From positions 5,653,001-5,717,000 of the forward strand of contig JAYJMM010000119.1 in assembly GCA_037349105.1 (NCBI GenBank): a stretch of 64,000 nt of DNA, given 5' to 3'. A program made the position numbers and the translations under genes. The notes under the pieces were generated by a model. It saw nothing but the letters and a program-made list of their open reading frames with translations, was not told where the DNA came from and ran no database searches. Of this stretch, positions 53,701 to 63,693 are shown one piece after another. How positions within the stretch are numbered: position 1 is the stretch's first letter; each line of letters opens with the position of its first letter. The DNA comes from Limnomonas spitsbergensis (taxonomy: Eukaryota; Chlorophyta; Chlorophyceae; Chlamydomonadales).

Positions 53701-56700
53701 TCGCCCCCCCCCCCACACAGCAACAGAAGCAATGGGCCTCCACACGTAACATGCTTGATTAACAGGGCGGGGAACAGACCACCTCACTGCCCTTCTTTTT
53801 ATGTTTTGTTCACACCAAAGCCCGCTCCCCTTTTTGTCAATCGTACCTCAATCGCACCGAGACACAGCACCCCTCTCAAAGCATCACCAGAGTTCCCGCA
53901 GTCAATACGCGTCAATTAGTAATAGAAGGCAAATCGCCGAGGGTTAGCAGCTCAGGGTCAAAGTTTTACGCCATGCACATGCCGCGACCCGTTCAAAAGG
54001 CACAATTCTCTCCCCCCCCCACTCCGCTCCTGCTCCCAATGCCCCGCTCTTGCTCCCACATCCCACCTCCAGCTCTCGTATTGCGCGCTGCTTTGCCTCC
54101 AAGTCCCCCTCCAAAGTGTCTGCGGTGAGCAGCTGCTTCTCACGGTGCCGCAGACCCTTGTGCACAGCCTGAACATCGCAGCACATACACACACACGTAA
54201 GACGGACGCATACCTTAAGACCCAAACCCAACCTTCAGAGATCCTGCCAGACACACATTTCAACACACACTCATGTACGAGGGGCACCTCTTCAGACCCT
54301 TGTGCACAGCCTGCAAATGGCAGCACCCCACTTAGCAGCGCACATGTCAGCAAAAATATCATAGCATATAGCAGCGCACACATCAGCACACATATCAGGA
54401 CACATATCAGGACACATATCCGGAGGGTATCTTCAAGCTCAGGAGATCTGCATGTAGGAGGGCATCTTCAGTGCCTCACGGAAAGCTAGGCACACAGACA
54501 AACAAGAGCAGGGCATCATTATATCCAGAAGGATATAATTTAACCCCCCCCCCAGCCCCCTCCCCCCCCCCCCATCCTCCACCCGCTCCTGCCCCACTCC
54601 TGGTCCCCCTCTCCCCCGCCTCCTCCCCTCCCCCTCTCTAACCGTCACGAGGGCAGGGAGCTAGTGCAGCATACCCAGCTTCTCCTTCTCCTCCCCCTCC
54701 CTCCCCCCTCCCGTTCTTTCTTCCCCCAACACATCGCCAGCATGAGGGCGAACAACCCATGCAAGTATACAGCCTCCCCCCCTGTCCCCCCTTACCGACG
54801 TGAGAGACCCTCCTCCTCCCCCCTCCCTCTTTACTGGCGCGAGGGCGAGAAATAACTCGGGCAGCCTCCCCCCCGGTCTCATCCCCCCCCCCCGTCCTTC
54901 CCCCCGTGTCATCAGCTTAAAAGACCCTCCTCCACCTCTCACCGGCATGAGGGCGAGGAACTCATGCAACGTGCCGAGCTCCACCGCTGCTCGCCCCGTG
55001 GATGTGCGGCTGAGACGAGATAGGCGGATCAACGCAGTGCTGGCAGACCGAGTGGTGGAGATGATCTACACACACACACACACACACGATCAGGTGTTCA
55101 GTCATTAACACAAAATCAGGTTGTAAGGCCACACACAGCTATATACACACACACGCACCGACACACAATCAGGTGTACAGTCATTCACACAATCAAGTTA
55201 TAAGTCTAGACTGTCGCGGTACATAGGTGCACCTAAGGAATAGGTGACCAAGGCAAAAAGAATACAAGACATTGGGTGTGGGTTCAACATAACACAGTCC
55301 TCGGCAAACATGAATGCAGCAACAGGGACGGCTACTAGGACAGGTGTGTGTGTGCGTGCAGGGGTGTAACACAGGCAATAGCCTGCCACGGTACGTTTGC
55401 GCGTGCATTTGTGCGTGCATGCTCTGAAAGAGGCACCATCCCAGCCAGTGTCTGCCTTGGACTAGCTCTGACTGACCCATTGGGTAGGGAAAACCGGGGT
55501 TGGAGAAAAACATGTGATAAACATTCCAACAAGCAGCGGTAGAGCAGGCCATCGCCTGGCCATTCACGGAAGTTATCCCCGTACTAACTCAGAAAACGAA
55601 GTTTGAATACAACCCTCCCTACCAGACCCCCTGCACCTACTGCTCCTTCACCCCCCTCCCCTCCATTTCTCCAGTCCCCCCACCGTGCATGCTGATGCTG
55701 TCCCCCCTTCCTCCCCCCCATCCAGTCCCCCCACACCTGCTGATGCTGGCGCACTGTGCCAGTGAAGTGCGACAAGGCCGTCCCATGCGCCTCCTGAACA
55801 GCGTCCGCAAGTGAAATCAAATAGTCAGAGGCGGGTTATGGTAGCCCATTGGGCGTGAGAGTTAAGGAAACAGCGCAGCCTGGGCCGAAGCCACATCCCT
55901 GCTGTTACCATCCTCCTTTCAACAATACAGTTCCTCTCCTCTCTTTTTCCAGTTCCATGGTAGCCTACCTAGCGCTAAGGCTGGACGGGTGGCTTGACTG
56001 GCTTCCTCAATCCATGAATCAAGGCGTATCGTGATTTATTTACTGTTAAGAAGCGGCAGCTAGGTTCAGATGGAGGGGGTTGGGATCAAACCTAGTCCGG
56101 CCAACAACTGGTGGCCAAAGCAGCATGGCTGGCCACAATGGAGGCCTCCGGCCAGAGGCCGGGAGGTAGCTGACATGCAGCTGAAGCACGATAAACCCGA
56201 AGCACAGTCCTGCACGGATGTACCACACCTAGCAAGGGAATCAGGCGCGGCAACACTATCAGCTATTTTACATAATGGTTGACCGTGCGCACCTTCAAAA
56301 AAAGGGGGAGGGGGGGGTGTATACACTTGGGATCCAGCCAGTTTGAATGGTCATTGTCCTATGTTGCCCAGCAAAGCTTGAGGCTCCTTAGTTTGAGTGA
56401 ACCTTGATTGTAGGCTCCTCACTAATAGTGAACCTAATAGTGAGCCTTACCTCATATCCAGCCAGCTTGAAGAAGCATAGCCCCAGGTCCCCCTGCACGA
56501 GTGCCACCTTGTCCATCTTCTGGATCAGGAGCTCAGCCTGGCGGACACCACAGTGACACAGGGGTACGGGACAAAGGGGGGTCAGACATGAGGAGGCAGT
56601 TATGGCCTTATGGGACAGGATGAAACGGTGAAGTGGTAAGAGGCAGCAGCAGGGGGGGGGAGCTCAGCCTGGACACCACACAGAGAGACAGAGGGGTACC

Positions 56701-59700
56701 GGGGCAAAATAGTCAGACGAGGAGACAGAACCGTAAAATGGGATAGGGTCCGCGCACCCCCCAAAACATGAATTTAAAATTTCGTCGCGCAGCCCAAAAC
56801 CAGTTTATAAAATGGTCGCACAGCGGCTTTTTTTTGCAGATCATTTAATATAACGCCGCGCATCAGTTATGATAATGACAAAACAAATCAGGTACGATAT
56901 TGAAAAATCGCCGCTGACACTCCGCACAGGGGCGATTTTTGAATTAATATTAGCTCGTATCCAGGTCTGTGCACCCCAATAATTAATTAATTTTGAGCGA
57001 AGTCTACCGCGTTTTACGGCAGTGGGACAGGTTGGAGGGTTGAAATTGTAGACGAGAGGCACCAGGGGGACAAGGGGGGTGAGACATGACGAGACACTTA
57101 TGGGACAGCATGAAACGGTGTAGTAAGAGGCAGCAGCAGGAGGGGGGGGGGAGCTCAGCCTGGACACCACACAGAGAGACAGAGGGGTACCGGGACAAAA
57201 GAGTCTGACGAAGAGACAGTAGTGGGACAGGTTGGAGGGGTGGAATTGTGGACGAGAGGCACCAGGGGGACGAGAGCTCAGCCTGTGGATCTCAGGAACA
57301 GTACCAATACAAGGGGTGAGTGGAGGTAATAGGGGTATCAGGACAAGGTGTGGACGTGGAGGTATTATGTGGGACAGAAGAGGCAACACAAAGGACAATG
57401 CGAGGAGGCCATGGCTGTGTCGAGGTAAGGGTGGGATGTGGAAACCAGGGGGTAGAAACATGGCCAGGACAAAGGGGTGAGTCATGAAAATATAATTACT
57501 TTCTTTTTTGATACCGTAGTTTTAGTCGGATTTGGTTTGTATGATGGTGTTTTAGATTAAACCAATCGTAAAAACGAATAGTTTCAGGTACAAACAAGAA
57601 AACCGACCAAAAAAAACAATAGTTTGGGGTACACCAGGGTTTTCAGTCAAAATGTTGCGCCTATTCACGCCTATTCTCGGTCAGCGCGAACCAATCTCCA
57701 TTTACAACAAAGCGATCTCCAATTACAATGCTTACAATGAGGAGGCAATTAACATTCTGAGGGGCAGGAGGGGCAGGAGGGGGCCTCCACCGATGAGGGG
57801 GGGGAGAGGGAGGAGGGCGCATCCACCCATGAGGAGGAGGAAGAGAATGTGCCGGTGGTGGCTGCAAGAAAGAGCGGCCGCGCTGTGTTCGTGCCCGTGC
57901 ATCTAAGGGCAATGGGCCACAAAACAGTAAAGCATGCTAGCATGTCTGACTGTTGGTGCTGATCCTATTTATTTTCCAACATCGGTTTGACACACCTGCG
58001 TTCTGACGGGCAGAGAATATGTTCGTTGCACCTTTGGCCCCATGTGGCCTCTTGATTCAGTAGGTATTTACCGTAGTTGTGACTCCATGATTCATATTTG
58101 CCGGATTGTGAATACATCTTACTTAAGAAGCTGGAGAGAATACAGAGATGCAGGCCTTTTTAGGGACTTTTCAGGGAAAATCAAATTTAAACCCAGAAAT
58201 TGTTTTTTATGATAAAACCAAACGTGTAAAAACCAATAGTTTCAGGTACAAAATACGAAAACCAAACATAAAAAACCAACCGCTTTCAAAAGCAAATTCC
58301 GGGTCAAAAAAACAACTCAGAAAAAACCAAATCCGACTAAAACTACGGTATTAAATTTAAGTTGAACAAGTCAGAATGTTTGAAGTTACCAATTGAAAGG
58401 GTGAAGTGACGAGTGAAAACAAAGGACGAGGAGAAGGAGACAGGTGATGATGAGATAGACGAACGGGCCCCCAGTTTTTTTTGTAGATAACTGCTGTATT
58501 TGCATGACGAGAGAATATCATTGCCCAAATATAGCAATCTAGGCCTGTAAAATCTTCTTTGCACCGAAATACGGCCAAAATACTTTGTGGCCGCCGTATC
58601 AGTTTTGCGGCAAGTGCAGAACTGTATCCGGATTGTGCCACCTTGCTCCGTTTCCGGTATTTGCTGCAAGCCGATTGTCTCTCATCATTGAATCATTGGT
58701 CGGTCTTCGTCTGTCATCTGGATGGGCGTTAATTCAAACGACCTGCCAAGTAATACACCCTGATGAGCCATGTGCCTGATCGCATTAGGAAATGCAACGC
58801 GACTATGAGGGATACGTCACGAAATTTGGAGGGCAAATTTAAGATAACTTGCGTTTCTAGGCTAACCCGGGAATGTTTAAATGGGGTTAGGGATCCTCCT
58901 GTGATGGAGAGAGGCCTGTTGGGCTACATGCCTCTTCCTCTTCCGCCCGGCTGACCATGTCCTCGTCCGGCTAGGAGTCTCCACATCTCATGTCGTTTCA
59001 ACCTCCAGTACACGCACACGCCATGCTTTTCTCTGCCACGCAAACATCTGCGTCTTCGTCGTCGCTTCGAAAAACCACCTGACCAATATTACCCTGTTGA
59101 CCGGCCTATTGTCCTTGGCATTCGACAACCCTCCTAAACGGACGATGTTTTAAATGCCGTATTCCTCAAGTCACGATTTGGCGTTTTCTTTCTTCCTCCT
59201 CCACTCGCCCCATCCTTCCTCCTCGGCTGATTCAAAATAAAATGGTTACCGCTACTGAGCAGCTGTACAGAGCGGTCGCAAGTGACGTCTTCCCTGAGGA
59301 CGAAGGTTGCCTCAGGACCTTCCTATTCGATCGGACCACCGACTGGGCCTCTCTGTTCGGGGTGTACATTGGTACGTCCATACACTGTTAATATTATGAT
59401 ATACTTGCTGGCAGTGGTATAGCGAAGAGTTCCTGCTGACGGAATGAACCGTGCGATGCCGGGATATGCTGACGTGTCCGAGCTGCCCGAAGCTGCCATG
59501 TGCCTCTCCTGGGAGGACAAGCCTGTCATGCTCTCACCCCTGCCACCCTCCCCTGCCATTGTACCCCCTGCGGCGCTATACACAGGCATCTTCAAGCAGA
59601 TTTCTCACTCCTTGAAGCGCGACTACAAGGCGACCCTCCAGGCTGCCGCGGCGGCAGGAGCCGAGGCCCTGCTGGCATGCATCGAGGAGGCATACGCAGA

Positions 59701-62700
59701 CTTCCATCGCGAAACCAATGTCGGGGCTTCTGGCTACTGGAACTGGTACCTCAAGAACAAGGCGCTGCTGGCCCGCGACGTCACGGGGGCCGGGCCTGCC
59801 ATGCAACTCCACAGCAGGGTCCGGCTCTCCGCCCGACACGCGCTCAACGGCCGCGCGGGTTACGTCATCGGCGCTCCAGACCCTACGACCGGCGGCATCC
59901 CTGTCAGGTTCGGGCCGCAAGACCGCTTCAAAGTGCAGCCGGCGTCCCTGCAGCTGCTCCCTGCGGCCCCGGCGGTGGTCATCTGCGGATTCAACGTTCA
60001 CCCGGTGCATGCGCCGCCCTGCGTCGGCCAAGGCCTTGTCATCGGTGGCTTCGGTTGGGAGCCGCCGCCCCCTGTAGCCTACGCGGTGGCAGGCCCTGCC
60101 ATTCAGTGCGGCATCGCCTCCCTCCTTGGCCTGCCACTCGTGCTCATCCAGCTCGCACCGGGGACCAAGCCCCCCGGCAACGAGCCCATGGCAGTGAAGC
60201 TGCTGGCGGACCCCGTCACTGGATTCGCGCCAGCGTTCGTGCAAAGCCATGGCCTCGGACGCGTCCTCGTGGCCCGCACGGATGGAGAGGACTTCACCGT
60301 GACGGACATGCTCAACCTGCATAACTATACTGAGCACCTGATGGACTGCTGGAGTGACTGGGGGGAAGGAGACTTAGCTGATGGCGTCAGCAGGGAGGAG
60401 GCCCTGACACCTGCCGCTTTCCAGAGCTTCACATCCAGGCAACGAGTCGAACCGTGGTCAGACGAGAGCCTTTCTGAGGATGAGGATCAAGATGAGCCGT
60501 AGGGAACAAATCGCATGCCTGGCAATTTTGCTTGCTCTTGTTAATGTCATTTTTTGTTTGTGCCTATTGCAGGCCTGTCCTAAGCCTTGTTGGTCCTGTC
60601 CCTAAAAAAGGGTGGATGACCATTCATGGTCAAATCAATGATGTTGCATTTGATGGGAAGCATGTTCAGTTAAATTGACGCCAGGATAATCTAGGATTTA
60701 CCGTAGACTTGGATTGCCTTCCCTCGGTATGAAAACATGTTTATTTCATGCTTCCCTCTAGTCTGGTCAAACAAAAAATCCAACAAGAACTCTCGATTTC
60801 CGACTAAAACTGGCGTTGACAATCAATCATTAGCATTTCAAATAATCCCTCACCCTGAAACAACGTTAATTGTGAGTGAAGGCAATTCGAACATACTGCA
60901 CATCTGCTAATGAGGCTACCTGTGACCTACTCTGCAAGCTCTTGGGTACAGGACACTCTTTTGGCTGTACGGATTTGTGTGACCTTCCTTGCCATCGTAT
61001 GCCAATGACGTCACCTCTGTCATGACAAAGGACGGTGTGCGCAAGCGCTCTCAGGCCGTGCCTGTGCCTTCAAGTCTCCATAAGCGCCACTCTTTGCCAA
61101 TTGCGGAGCCAGAAAAGAGTGTCGCGACACGTGCTGTGCCGATTATGGTCCTTACGGTGGCCGAATTACGTAGCTGAGTTTCAGTCACCGTGATTGTTAG
61201 GCAAATTTCAAGGCACTTTTACCGTAATTACTTACACGATCCCTAAATTACGACGCAATTGCACAGCACTGGTTGCGACTCGTGTTGCCAATATTTGGAA
61301 GCAATGCGAGCACCCGTCCAGCAGCAAATTGCCCTCCTTATGAGCGTTCTATGGGCGCCCGGTGTCCCCGCCTCGGCGCCTCCTCCGACTGCCGCGCATG
61401 CACTTGAATACAGTTCAGACCTAATCAATTAAGCCCACAGTTTTGCATTATATGCCGCCATGAGCTGTGAAATTGTAGGGTTCAGGAAAAGCCTGCTGGC
61501 GGTTTAGCCCTAAAATTGACCCCGGTCGGCGCCTTGGATGCTGTCATCAGGTGTAAGGGTTTAGGGTTGAGGATAAATCTGACGGCTGTTCAACCCTAAA
61601 TCGTGAAGCCCGCTCACCGCTTCAATGCAGCCATCAGCTGTAAGGGTTAAGGTTTTAGAAAAAGCCTGTTGGCGGTCTAGCCCTAAACCATCCACCCCGC
61701 TCACCGCCTTCGATGCCGCCATGAGCGCGTCCTTGTGGGCCTCAGCAGATTCCCTGGATCTGAGCAGCGCCATCTCATCCGGAGAGCGACTGGCCACCTG
61801 GGGACGAGCAGAGGGGGGGGGGATTTTGAGGGGGAGAATGGCAGTCAGGGCAACAGGAGAAGGGCAACATGACCGTCTGCCCCTCTGGCCTGACCAACTG
61901 AATGAAGCGTCTAAGGAGCGCCATCTCATCCGGAGAGCGACTGGCCACCTGGGGTGATGATTAGAGGGGGGGCGTTTGAGGGGGAGAATGGCAGTCAGGG
62001 TAGCAGGAGGGGCTGACCCAAAGGGGCTCATCCAAAGGGGCTGAGGCTACATGACTGTCTGCCCCTCTGGCCTGACCAACTGAACGGTGTGTTAAAGGAG
62101 TGCCATATGATCCGGGGAACTGCTGATCCCCTGCGGGCGAGGAGCATGAGATGGCCATTTCTTTATAGAGATGAGGGACACGTAGGCGGGTCGCATGGCT
62201 GACTAGTATGATAATGCATGATGAAAGGAGGGCCAGCGCAGTGCTGCATCAAGTAAGGGGTGCCGGGTAAGCAGTCCATGAATCATGGGAACAGCAGGTG
62301 GGGAAGAAGCACGCAAGAGTGTTGGGCTGGCTCCGGACCCGCTAGAGTGGTCTCTATCAAAGGGTGACGGGCAAGCTGCCTATCAATCGTGTCAACAGCA
62401 GGTGGGAGGGCAGGAGAGCAGCAAGCCACCTGAGGCTGAGGGGCCGCACAACCCTTGGTCTACCGCTGGTAGGAACCACAACCAAGGTCGGGCTGGCTCC
62501 AGACTCGCCAGAGCGGTCTCTATTATTTGTGAGATGTCGCTTTAGCCAATTTGAAAGAATGCGGCATGCAGCATCCTAGAGCGGCGTGCAACATCCGAAA
62601 GCGGCGTGCAACATTTGAAAGCGGCGTGCAACATCCGAAAGCGGCGTGCAACATTTGAAAGCGGCGTGCAACATCCGAAAGCGGCATGCAACATTTGAAA

Positions 62701-63693
62701 GCGGCGTGCAACATCCGAAAGCGGCATGCAACATTTGAAAGCGGCGTGCAACATCCGAAAGCGGCATGCAACATTTGAAAGCGGCGTGCAACATCCGAAA
62801 GCGGCATGCAACATTTGAAAGCGGCATGCAATACCGAAAGCGGCGGTTCTGAATCCATTGTCCCGCTGCCCCCATGAGTGCCTGGCTCCATAGTCACCAC
62901 CTGCATGCTCTGCGCCGTCTCCTTCATGGGTGCATGGTTCCTTAGTCACCACCCACCCACCTGCATGCTCTGTGCCGTCTCCTTCATGGGTGCATGGTTC
63001 CTTAGTCACCACCCACCTACCTGCATGCTCTGTGCCGTCTCCTTCATGGCGCGCAAGGGGTCTGACGACTTACGAGTAGCCTGGGCGGCCTTAGGGGGGG
63101 GGAATGGGGTTCAGGGTTTAGGGTTCATGGCGCGCAAGGGGTCTGACGATTTACGAGTAGCCTGGGCGGCCTTATGGGGGGGGAATGGGGTTCAGGGTTC
63201 AGGGTTTAGGGTTAATGACTTGAGGGTCCAGAGGTAGGGCTGAGTGGACGTTGATTTAGTGAAGGGTTTGGGGTTCAGAACTCAGTAGCCTCAAGGGGAA
63301 AAAGAAATAAAGTTTTGAGTTTCCCTCGGGGAGGGAGAGGATCTGGCGGGCACTCCAGGCACGCACGAGCATGTTTGCTGCATTGACGCCCCTGTATTTT
63401 CGAGGGTGCCTCAGCTACAATTTAGCTGCACTAAAGCCCACATGGCCTTGGGGGGGGGAGGCTTGCAAAAGCAAGCGCTGCTTTTCATGCCACCAGCCGC
63501 ACCCTGGTTAGGTTTGGTCCGCATCATCCCAACACACACCTTGGCAGGCCCTTCGGCTGCCAAGACGCGCAAAAACACAAGCGGTAAGCAAAAAAAGGGA
63601 AACAAGCGGTATACAAACACACACACAGCTAAACACACCGCTCGTCATCTGCTGAATGTTTGCTAAATGCGGGTCCAAATCGCGCGCTCCCCA
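50716..63693 (-). CDS. PX-BAR sorting nexin (SNX1/SNX2/Vps5-like), BAR half, 5' partial
   Basis: Exons in gene order: 63637-63693 (tentative), 63021-63089, 61705-61797, 56451-56537, 55737-55793, 54943-55065, 54067-54168, 52606-52749, 51690-51743, 50716-50841 (stop TAG). Every exon is a whole number of codons in phase 0. The 303 visible residues read as the Vps5-type BAR region: MDKVALVQGDLGLCFFKLAG, ELGTLHEFLALMPAVHKGLR then HREKQLLTADTLEGDLEAKQ, ELRSDVARLEMSIVAAKAEY, ERIKAANLQELARLQREMRV, DFTHMLKMYAAAQAASSERM. Such proteins dimerise into a curved three-helix BAR domain that tubulates endosomes, with retromer. The PX domain is expected past 64000. An opposite-strand gene and a TIR element lie in the 56538-61704 intron. 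Border copies flank most exons. Confidence 0.85.
51000..51170 (-). repeat. dispersed GGCCGGTC family, copy 8 (reverse)
   Basis: CTTCAGCTACACTCATC, CCTTAGGCCGGTCAAGGTTG and CCCATAAAGGTAGTC. Confidence 0.75.
51225..51385 (+). repeat. dispersed GGCCGGTC family, copy 9
   Basis: CCGCCAAAGGCCCGATTGAG, AGACCGGCCTACGGCTGG and CCGGAGTGTAGCTGACATGA; inverted relative to copy 8, 55 bp away. Confidence 0.8.
51895..51970 (-). repeat. copy of the start of exon 51690-51743
   Basis: CAGGAGTTTGCTCGGTTGCA in gene sense matches CAGGAGCTTGCTCGGTTGCA of the exon; lies about 210 bp upstream. Confidence 0.8.
52232..52378 (-). mobile_element. MITE-like CAGTGCTGTGC element, copy 5
   Basis: GTGCCATGCAGTTGCGCCGT on the left and CCGTAATCGGCACGGCACTA on the right, with GAAATTACGGAGACTGGACC inside. 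Confidence 0.7.
52750..53110 (-). repeat. tandem copies of the start of exon 52606-52749
   Basis: CTGACCTAGCCGCCTGAAGA, which spans the acceptor, recurs every 90-110 bp four times, each with an ACACATCAGCAGCAGCACG spacer. Confidence 0.85.
53225..53645 (+). repeat. 59-bp tandem repeat, about seven copies
   Basis: Units start CAATGGGCCTCCCACTGCAG at 53289, 53348, 53407, 53466 and 53525, with shortened units after; it contains CCCCTCCCCTTCTAG. Confidence 0.9.
54240..54490 (-). repeat. three copies of the start of exon 54067-54168
   Basis: The exon start CAGGCTGTGCACAAGGGTCT recurs at 54290-54315 with AAGAGGTGCCCCTCGTACAT. Relatives CTGAAGATGCCCTCCTACAT (54445-54475) and TTGAAGATACCCTCC (54420-54440) share only the distal part. 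Confidence 0.65.
54700..54942 (-). repeat. two decayed copies of the end of exon 54943-55065
   Basis: The exon end TTCCTCGCCCTCATGCCGGT has relatives TTTCTCGCCCTCGCGCCAGT (54832-54860) and TTGTTCGCCCTCATGCTGGC (54735-54765). The first keeps a GT at the same place; the second does not. Confidence 0.8.
55847..55912 (-). repeat. dispersed GGTAACGGCGCGGAT family, copy 3 (reverse)
   Basis: GGGCGTGAGAGTTAAGGAAA then CAGCGCAGCCTGGGCCGAAG. Confidence 0.8.
56055..56195 (+). repeat. dispersed GGCCGGTC family, copy 10
   Basis: GTCCGGCCAACAACTGGTGG, CAGCATGGCTGGCCACAATG and GAGGTAGCTGACATGCAGC. Confidence 0.8.
56742..57020 (+). repeat. dispersed mosaic repeat, copy 2, inside a duplicated CAGAGAGACAGAGGGGTACC stretch
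   Basis: Matches 48545-48895. It is bracketed by two copies of AGCTCAGCCTGGACACCACA (56670 and 57152), themselves related to the start of exon 56451-56537, suggesting insertion into an exon-copy array. Confidence 0.8.
57511..58351. mobile_element. 841-bp element with perfect 28-bp terminal inverted repeats
   Basis: Left end ATACCGTAGTTTTAGTCGG plus ATTTGGTTT (57511-57538); right end (58324-58351) is its exact reverse complement. TA sits one base inside each end. Subterminal AATAGTTTCAGGTACAAA occurs near both ends (57579 and 58227). The interior (57652-57962) has coding-like pieces in two frames: SIYNKAISNYNAYNEEAINI, then a frame change into an acidic stretch and VPVVAARKSGRAVFVPVHLR. There is no full transposase; probably a non-autonomous DNA transposon with a decayed or captured gene. 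Confidence 0.85.
58352..59241. other. spacer upstream of the nested gene, no feature recognised
   Basis: About 890 bp of intron of the sorting-nexin gene and presumed promoter of the plus-strand gene at 59242. No repeat family member or coding signal stood out. Confidence 0.5.
59242..60502 (+). CDS. hypothetical protein nested in a sorting-nexin intron
   Basis: Two exons: 59242-59371 and 59430-60502, with a 58-bp intron (GGTACGTCC ... GCGAAGAG). The phase-1 junction gives FGVYI then VPADGMNRAMPGYADV; total 400 aa. The GC-rich codon use matches host exons, not the flanking AT-rich intron. Features seen: an N-terminal VTATEQLYRAVASDVFPEDE, a charged helix FKQISHSLKRDYKATLQAAA, an SH3/KOW-like strand set LNGRAGYVIGAPDPTTGGIP followed by VRFGPQDRFKVQPASLQLLP (a pattern found in many algal MYND- or ankyrin-type proteins), a Pro/Gly-rich middle, and an acidic C-terminus (SDESLSEDEDQDEP). 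No catalytic motif or name is recognised. It lies antisense inside the 56538-61704 intron, so it must have its own promoter. Confidence 0.75.
61132..61277 (+). mobile_element. MITE-like CAGTGCTGTGC element, copy 6
   Basis: The best-preserved copy: GTGCTGTGCCGATTATGGTC on the left, CGCAATTGCACAGCACTGG on the right. Confidence 0.75.
61530..61660 (-). repeat. copies of the end of exon 61705-61797
   Basis: GATGGCTGCATTGAAGCGGT then GAGCGGG (61605-61640) matches the exon end GGCATCGAAGGCGGTGAGCG; another lies near 61525-61550. Confidence 0.75.
61905..62135 (-). repeat. copies of the start of exon 61705-61797
   Basis: CGCCATCTCATCCGGAGAGC with GACTGGCCACCTGGGG recurs almost unchanged at 61919-61955; a weaker copy (GCCATATGATCCGGGGAAC) is near 62100. 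Confidence 0.85.
62552..62850 (+). repeat. 20-bp satellite in alternating 40-bp dimers
   Basis: GCGGCGTGCAACATCCGAAA alternates with GCGGCATGCAACATTTGAAA for about 15 units. Open frames across it are repeat artefacts. Confidence 0.95.
62895..63010 (-). repeat. copies of the end of exon 63021-63089
   Basis: ACCTGCATGCTCTGTGCCGT then CTCCTTCATGG recurs at 62960 and 62900, each followed by a GTGCATGGTTCCTTAGTCAC spacer; unit about 58 bp. Confidence 0.85.
63110..63190 (-). repeat. copy of the first part of exon 63021-63089
   Basis: GCGCAAGGGGTCTGACGATT then ACGAGTAGCCTGGGCGGCC duplicates the exon about 90 bp upstream, with one synonymous-looking change and TTTAGGG between. Confidence 0.85.
63405..63560 (-). 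repeat. dispersed GGCCGGTC family, diverged copy 11
   Basis: CTCAGCTACAATTTAGCTGC, GGTTAGGTTTGGTCCGCATC and CTTCGGCTGCCAAGACG; the central GGCCGG part is lost. Confidence 0.55.

Larger units (their letters stand above)
60503..61704. other. spacer and intron with one MITE-like copy
   Basis: The 3' region of the nested gene, then AT-rich sequence, a MITE-like copy at 61132-61277, and copies of the 61705-61797 exon end near 61530-61660 with GGGTTTAGGG-type motifs. Confidence 0.55.

Noticed and set aside
62523..63012. Cys/Met-rich minus-strand open frames
   Set aside because: Three frames stay open because the 20-bp satellite lacks stop codons; composition follows the repeat.
63300..63400. Possible sorting-nexin exon reading GVNAANMLVRAWSARQILSL
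   Set aside because: No donor in the right phase was found and the neighbouring exons join without it; left out, though a micro-exon is not excluded.
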